Source: Aradus depressus (lineage: Eukaryota; Arthropoda; Insecta; Hemiptera; Aradidae). From it: DNA of 64,000 bases. Made by a program: the position numbers and the translations under genes. Position 1 is the first letter of the stretch, and each line of letters begins with the position of its first letter. Below the pieces are notes generated by a model. The model saw only the letters and a list, made by a program, of their open reading frames with translations, ran no database searches and was not told where the DNA came from. Positions 53,401-61,800 of this stretch are shown here, piece after piece. The stretch spans positions 3,319,549 through 3,383,548 of the forward strand of contig OY759223.1 of assembly GCA_963662175.1 (NCBI GenBank). Direction: 5' to 3'.

Positions 53401-56400
53401 AACTGGTAGGCGGTATGGTTGGATGGGGATCTTGGGCTGAAGTACTTGTTTTGACTCAGTAAAGTAAATTACCAGTGTTTATTTCTATTGATATCATGTT
53501 TTCTAGAGTAGATTTTCAAAGAAAATTTTTAGACTAGTTATGAAACAATCGAGTTTACGTACATGGACAGCGGTACAGAACAATTATATATTTTGTAAAA
53601 ATGGGACGTTAAGCGATGGTCCCGAGCCAGTACGATCTCAGGTACTCGTTAAAGACCCCTGCCCCAGGTGAATAAAAATTTAGGGTAGGCAAAATTTAGG
53701 ACTCCCACAGTAGAGTCGGGCTCATGTCCACTAGTGTCAAAAGAGCGCTCTGGTAGTAGGCGATATGACCTCGTAGTTTTTTTTAAAATGTTATTTTGCC
53801 GTAAGACTAATTGTAGTCCTATAAAGCCGGAGCGAGTTTGTAGTAGTCTATTTATCTTCTTATTACAATTCTATTTTTGATTTGGTAATAAAAAAGAGTT
53901 TGTTAACGTTTTCTATGTTATTAATGTTAGCTATTGTTTGAAGAAATGTATTTTCGTTGGATAGTAGCGTCTCATGTTGTCTCTGGTTGTCGTACTTTTT
54001 GCAGTTAGTGAAAATGTGGACTACGTCCTCAGTCTCATTGCAGTGTTCACAGTTGGGGGATGGTTTTATTTTGATTAGATGTAAGTATTTGTTTGTTCTG
54101 GCATGTCCGGTCCTCAGTCGTGTCAAGTATATGATTTGTTTAGTCTTCCAGTGTCTTACTGTGTGGGTGGAACCATGGCTTTGTCGTTACTGTCTTCTGT
54201 ACTCTGTAGTGGTATTGTCCTTTGGTTTGGGATATGTCAGTATAGTTGGTTTGCCATTCCGTGAGTGTCTGGTGTTGTATGATGGAAAGGGTGTCTTCTA
54301 AGGTCAAGTCGATTCTGAGTGTCACTGTGTCCTTTTCCGTTCCTCGCTTGGCAAGTTGGTCAGCTCTGTCGTTGTCATTAAAATTGATGTGTCCAGGAAT
54401 CCATTGAATGTAATAGTTCTTATCTGACTGGTAAATAGTTGTAGCTATTGTGAAGAGTATGTAGTTGCTTCGAGTTTTGAGGTGAAGGTTGCGTAGTAGT
54501 TGGCAGGCGGATTTAGAGTCGGTCAATATAACTATCTCTTCTGAAAATGTAATACTTTTAGAGTATTCTATTGCCTTTTGGATAGCAATCAGTTCAGAGT
54601 TACAGACGTTATGATGTGGAGAGATTTTTTCTGTTAGGTTAGTGTCTGTTTGGGGATCGAAGATACCTATCTCCGTCCCCTCTGGTGTTTTTGAAGCATC
54701 TGTGAAGAGTTTGTGACATTTATCGTAAAGAGTGTTAATCATGACCTCGTAGTTAAAGTCCGGGCATGAGTCATAATAACTAACTATTTAAACTATTTAT
54801 TTTATATTATTATTTGAAATTTATGATTTGTCTGTTGAAGATGCAATTGCAGTAATGGTAGAAGGTAAACCTTATGAGTTTATCAATCTAATAATATAAT
54901 AGAAATGTATTTATGTTGCGTTGTGAAGTGCATTGAACCATTTTATCTAGTTGTGTTATGTTTTTCTGATAATTTACAATGTAATAAACATCAACCATTA
55001 AAAATCAATCTGTGTAATCTTTATTGTTAGCTAATTGTTATGTTATTTTATTATCTTTTACAGATGGCACTCATTGCAATTTGTGCATTGCTTCAGTATT
55101 AAATGCAACGAAGAAGAAATGCAAAGGAAATGGAAGAAAAAGTAATTTTTTGTTCATTCTTCTAACTCCTCTCATGGATCTTTTATTATTTCGATGTTAT
55201 TTGATTTAGGCTTCAGAAATGAACTTAAATGTCACTTTTGAACTTTGTGCAGAGGATGACGTAAGCATAGAACGGTACACTTTATGTATATATTTTAATG
55301 GAATTAGACAATATATAAGGTAAACAAGGTCGTTGTTGTCTCACAGAAGAACTGTTCGGACACTGAGCTCATTCTCCCGTCTCAATGAGGGCGAATTTTG
55401 AGGGCGCCGGTAGCTTCAGTGGAATGCGTGCTTGACTTCTGAGCTCAAGAACGTGGGTTCGTAACCCGACCGAGGCTTTCAGTTTATTTTATCTGGGAGG
55501 TGAAATAAACTTAAGCACGCCGTCCTTCGGATGGGACGTTAAGCGATGGTCCCGAGCCTGTACGATGTCAGGTACTCGTTAAAGACCCCTACCCTAGGTG
55601 AATAAAAATTTAGGGTAGGCAAAATTTAAGACTCCCACAATAGAGTCGGGCTCATCTCCACCAGAGTGACGAAAGAGCGCTCTGGTAGTAGGCGATATGA
55701 CCTCGTAGTTAAAGCTCGGATATGAGTCATAAAACCTAACCTAACCCGTCTCAATGAAAATAATGATAGGTCATTAACAGATGATCGAATTGTCATGGAA
55801 TTTCACATGTAGTATTTTTAAAGGCGAAATAGAAAAATACACTATGTGACATCTCAAAAATTTGAACGGGAGTGGGGGGGGGGGGGGGGGGGGAGGGGGC
55901 TAAGCATAAAAATAATACTGACTCATTAAAGGTAATCGGATTCTCATGAAATTTCACATGTAGTAGTAGTAACTACGTACTAGCTGTGGTGTCCAGCGTT
56001 CCTAACTACATACTATCTGTGGGGCCCGCCTTTGCAAGGTACATACTAGCTGTGGTGCCCAGCGTTTCTAAGTACGTACTAGCTGTGGGGTCCACCGCTG
56101 CAAAGCACATACTAGCTGTGGTCACAAGCGTTCTTAAGTACGCACTGGCTAGGACGTCCAGTGACGCTAAGTATTCACTAGCTGTGGTTTCCGCCGTTGT
56201 ATGGCGCGTACTAGCTATGGTGCCCAGGGGTCCTAAAAAGTTACTAGCTGGGATGTCTGCCGTTGAAGGACTCTAAGCCTTATTCCGTATGAATAATTGA
56301 AAATGATAACATCATGAATTTACTGTTGAAGAATTGAATAGGATTCGAACGAGAGATATTAGGAGAAAAGTCAAAGTTCCCCGGGCAACGCCGGGTATTA

Positions 56401-58834
56401 CTGCTAGTACCACAATATATTTGAGTTTATATTATTTTTATTTTTACAATATAATATACTGTTTATACTTTTTAATTGGAACCTTTTGTTATATTCGTGT
56501 AACATATTATTATAATATAATTTGTTATCTTTCTTCACATTGAAATTGGCCACCCTGTATAATACCACAATATATTTGAGTTTATATTATTTTTATTTTT
56601 ACAATATAATATTTATATTTTTTAATTAGTATCTTTTGTTATATTCCTGTAACATATTATAACAATATAATTTGTTATCCTTCCTAGTCATTTTATTTTA
56701 TATGTTATGTATTAAGTCGAAATATATCTGGAGTTCGGGATTTTTGAATTAAGCCCCGCTCTGATCCTCCATCTTTGGCTGATTCGACTGAAAATTAATA
56801 GGTGTCGTACTTATAAGGATTTGAATTTACATATGGAATTTCGTGACATTACACTCATTATTAGAGTTTCTGTGACAAGTCTCTCCCCTAACCGCCTTCC
56901 GTTAGAGGGTTCTGGATACCCTCCAGCATATAAAATTTCAAGTTGATACTTTCAAACATGAAATTGGGTTGAAGTTTAGCATGGAATTTCTTACCGATTA
57001 CATAACTTCCCCTATGCTTCTTATAGCTGGGGAATAAAAAAAAAAATATATATATACCGAAAATCATGGCGGCTGGTATAATTGAAAGTCTGTCTTGGTT
57101 ATCCAGCTTTGTATTGGGGATCATAGGTAGTCTACCAGTTGCCACCCTAGCAGGCTTGTATAGAGTTCACGTGATGGGTACACGAGGCACGTGCTGGTCT
57201 GGCACGAGACACGAGACCCCCCCACTGCCTTTCACTCATCAGACAGTCACACAAATAAAACAAGACTCTCACCGACACCGTTACACCGTCTATTACCAAC
57301 CAACTTCTATCTAATCAACTAAGAAAATCTTATCTTCAAACATCTACTCCTTTAGAGCTGGCAGCTCAGTGGTATGCGTGCTTGCCTTCTGAGCTCAAGG
57401 TCGTGGGTCCGAAACCCGGCCGAGGTCTTTAGTTTATTTTATCTGAGAGGTAAAATAAACTTAAGCATGCCGTCCTTCGGTGGGGGAAGGTAAAAAAAGG
57501 GGGGGGGGGGAGAAACCAAAAAAATAATAAAAATAACAGACATTTACAAACTAATTCGTTTGAATTTTGGAAGCAGTTTGTTCAATGAATATTGGAACGT
57601 AAAGCAGGTAACAGAATAACATCAGAGAATTACCGATATTTAGGAAACTTACCACTCCCTGTAATAGAATAAAACCGACCAACATGGTCAAGGTCAAGTA
57701 CAAATATTAATATTTCTATGACAATGGTTGACTCACAGTCTATTAAAGAATACATTACATGATGTACATATAAGATATATTATCTGAAATTTTTTGTCGG
57801 AAAACATGAAATTATAGTGAAAACTCAATATCGAATTTCTAATCGATTACATAACTTCCTCTATACTTCCCAGAGGTGGGGAAGTAATAAGGAGAGTAGC
57901 AATAACATTAGCAGTAACTGGATTGGTAAATAACAATCACTAATCTGAATGTCGCTGTTACGAAGCTAATATCTGGAAAGTGACATTTTGCCATTGATCT
58001 AGAGAAGGTTTCCTTCAATTCGATTCACATTATCTCTAATTGCGACTGACCTAACTCTGAAGGCTCCACAGTCTGTGTCCTCACAACAACCTGCCTCCAG
58101 CCTGTCCTGTCCAATTGCGACATCCTCCCTTACCTGCTACCTGCTAGATCCCCTCATCAGTCACCTCTCCACTTTAACATTTTTTTTAAGAAAATTGAAA
58201 GGTATCACTTATCCGGAAGGGAGGAAAAATTAGATATATTGAAACTACGAATATCCTTAATATCCACAGTTGGTTATTGTGACTAATGCCCTGATTTTCA
58301 ATTTCGAGGTCATATCGCCTACTACCAGACCGCTCTTTTATCGCTCTGGTGGACATGAGTCCAACTCTACTATGGTAATCCTAAATTTTGCCTACCCTAA
58401 ATTTTTATTCACCTAGGGTAGGGGTCTTTGACGAGTACCTGACATCGTACAGGCTCGGAACCATCGCTTAACATCCCATCCGAAGGACAGCGTGCTTAAG
58501 TTTATTTTACCTCCCAGATAAAATAAACTAAGAGCCTCGGTCGGGTTTCGAACCCACGACCTTGAGCTCAGAAGACAAGCACGCATACCACTGAGCCACC
58601 GGCGCCCTCCAAAGTTCCCTTTGACATCGTACAGGCTCGGGACCATCACTTAACTCCTCCATACAACTGAGACAGATGTTGTACGAAGATGATATTGGAA
58701 AACATAAGCTCTCTCTGAGAAGGGAAGGCGCTCTCTAACGGCTGATATGTTAACTGCCGGCTAGAAAGTTTACAAGATTGCATTTCTCTGACCTCCTCAC
58801 CACGCCCTCACCTCAGCACAATGGTAAAGATTGG

Positions 58835-58870
<36 letters not shown>

Positions 58871-61800
58871 TCCTCTTCGATTTACCTAGCCCCGTTAAAC
58901 CTTTCCCCTAATCCTCCATTTGGATAAGAATCAATAGGTGTCCTTCTTAGAGAGTTCTGGATTCAAATATAAAATTTCGTGTAGGTATATTCTTTTTTGG
59001 TATTTGGAATCGGGATGTCGGAAAACATGAAATTCCATTTAAAACTCGTGTGGACTAGAGTGTAGGGCTCTGGTTGCATTGACTCACCACGGGTACGGAT
59101 TCGAATCCCGACCGGGGGAGAGTTTTATTCCTAGATAAAACTTCTCACGCGGGTTCATTGAAGTTTATATATATCCCCGGGGACGTAGCCCTCCCCAGTC
59201 GGGCCAAAATCAAAATTGTAAAAAAAATAAACTTTTGGAGAGAAAGTGAAAACGTAACTGATGCTGGTTCGGTAGTCTTCGTTATCTTTCGGCACAAAAT
59301 GCACCTCAATGATATAATTATCTTACTTCCCCAGAAATACGAAGTAGGCATACGGGAAGTTATGTAATCGGTCAAAAATTCGGTGCGGAGTTTCAGCGAA
59401 ATTTCATGTTTTCCGACCTCTAGATTACAAATATGAAAACAAATCTCTCTGTGCGTTTGTGAGCATTATAACTCCTAATAGTATGAATGTAACGACACGA
59501 AATTTTATATGTAAATCCAGAACGCTCTAAAGATGACGCATATCGTTTTTCAGCTAAATCGACTAAAGGGAGAGGGGGATTAGGGGAAAGACTTAACACA
59601 AAAACTCTAATAACTGCCGTTGTAATGTTATGCATCGACACAAAATTAGTATGAGGACTTAAGATTTATGTAAGTCAACTGTTGAATACTAGCGCAAAGG
59701 TCGACAGCTTTTGGAGGAGGAGCGAAAAGTTAATAGATTAATTTGTCCTGGGGAAGTAGATTGCCGTCGATTCACCGACTGGTTAGGACGAAATGGGCCA
59801 GAGAGAGAGAGAACAAACCGGATATTCCAGTCCGTTTTATTAATACTAGTTTCCTGCTTTCACTCATTCAATTCATTTATTCAGATAAAAATACAGAAAG
59901 GAAGCGGTGAGAACTGGTTTGTGCGAAATATAGACACAGGCTCAGATAAACACAATGTCTCATCGGCATCAATGAACCATTTTGTTAATGTATTTACCAT
60001 TTTTTCACAGACTATAATTAATTAACTTTCTCCATACCATTAATACGAACTAAAGTATTTTTTATTCTCAAATTATTTATTAAAAACATGTTTAAAGCTG
60101 CCCAGAAACAGACCAGATTTCTTCTTATATTTAGATCTGATTTGATGCCTGTTTTCTTGTTTACATTGAAATTACATTTACATTTTATAAAGTTATCTTT
60201 AAATCTCCCATCTTATAGATATATAAACATTGTTACGAGAAATGTCATCGAAAAAAAAGTATTTTGGTATAACAAAGTGCATCTATTTGTAATAACTGTA
60301 ATGTTAATATAACTGAGTTTTTGGATGGCAGAATAAAAGGGAATGATATTGTAAATAAAGTAAAAATGAATTTATTAATGAATATAAATTGAAATAAATA
60401 AATAGTACCAATCATATTTTATGTAAACAGTTATTTACAGATAATAAAGTTATTTCCTCAGAGATGGATGCTAATTCGATAAGCTGGGTGCTGAAGGTAC
60501 GAGGTGAACTTTATTTAAATAAGTATTCCTACACTAAAGAAATCAAACTTTGCTCCATGTGTAATACAAGCAAGATGAAGATGTGTTTCACTTTATTGCC
60601 GTATGCCCCATCTTAAAAGAATTTCGTCTTATTTATTTTAGTAAAGCAGAGCTAAGCTATATTCAGTTTATTGAATATGTAAATGGACGAAATTACAAAA
60701 GTTTAATTAACTATTGCAAAGCCGCCTGGAATTATAGATTTGAGCTAATTTCAAAATTTAATTATTAATAATATATAAACAGGAAGATTTTTTTTTTAAA
60801 ATTTTTTGTTAGTTTTTTATTTAAGTTAATTTCGTAAATTACTGCATTTGTATTTGAATTATTTATTTTTTATTTTGTCACTTTTATATATGTGTATTAT
60901 CGAGTAGAAATATAAGAGACAACACCCCAGACGGTCAATTTGACCATGAGTATTGTCGGTCAATATTATTATTATTATTATTAATGTACATCTGTAAACA
61001 GAAAAATAAATAAAGACGTTTATTATTATTATTATTAACTAAAGTACAATAACAGAAGTTGTAACTGATTGAGTAACTAAGAAGACAAAACAAGTAAGTC
61101 GGTGAATCAGGTGAGGATTAATCATCTATGTTGTCGCTCTTCCTCTAAAACCAACTCAAAGATTTAGTTTAAAGTCAATAAGGACTTCCGAATCCTTATC
61201 CAAATTTCATGTTGATACGTCCCTTACATCGACAGTTATTATGGTTTTTGAGTTGAGCCCTTCCCCTCCTCTCCCTTCCCTTCGGCCGATTTTATGGAAA
61301 ATTTGGAGATGTCGTCCCGTCCCTATGCGATTTCGAATTTACATACGAAATTTTATGTTAATATATTCATTACAACTTCAGTTAGTAGAGTTTTTGAGTT
61401 AAGTCGTCTTCCTCTACTCCCCCTTCCATTCGGTCCATTTGGCTAAAACTCAATATGGAGTATATACTCAAACTACTTCCACATACTCACAAACGGAAAA
61501 GACCAGAAGACGGACACAAGGACCACCGCCCAACCAAGCGACATAGGATATAAAACCCATAGATACATCATACATTATTCTAATACATACACAACCAGAC
61601 ATGAGACATTGATATATTCGCTCCACTAACTTCGAACACTTAATTACACCTGTAAACAGACTACCTGAGACCAAACACATAGACAAACAGACCCGACCTC
61701 CACGATTGCTCTATGTGCAGTTTTGATTGCGTTTAGCCCATGGCAGGTTTCCTCTCACCTATGATCTTGTTTACTTTCCGTCACCACCCCTTCCTCACCA

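Noticed and set aside
57060..57314. Plus frame starting MAAGIIESLSWLSSFVLG
   Set aside because: Looks like a signal peptide by composition, but there is no conserved continuation or splice signal, and it overlaps repeat remains.
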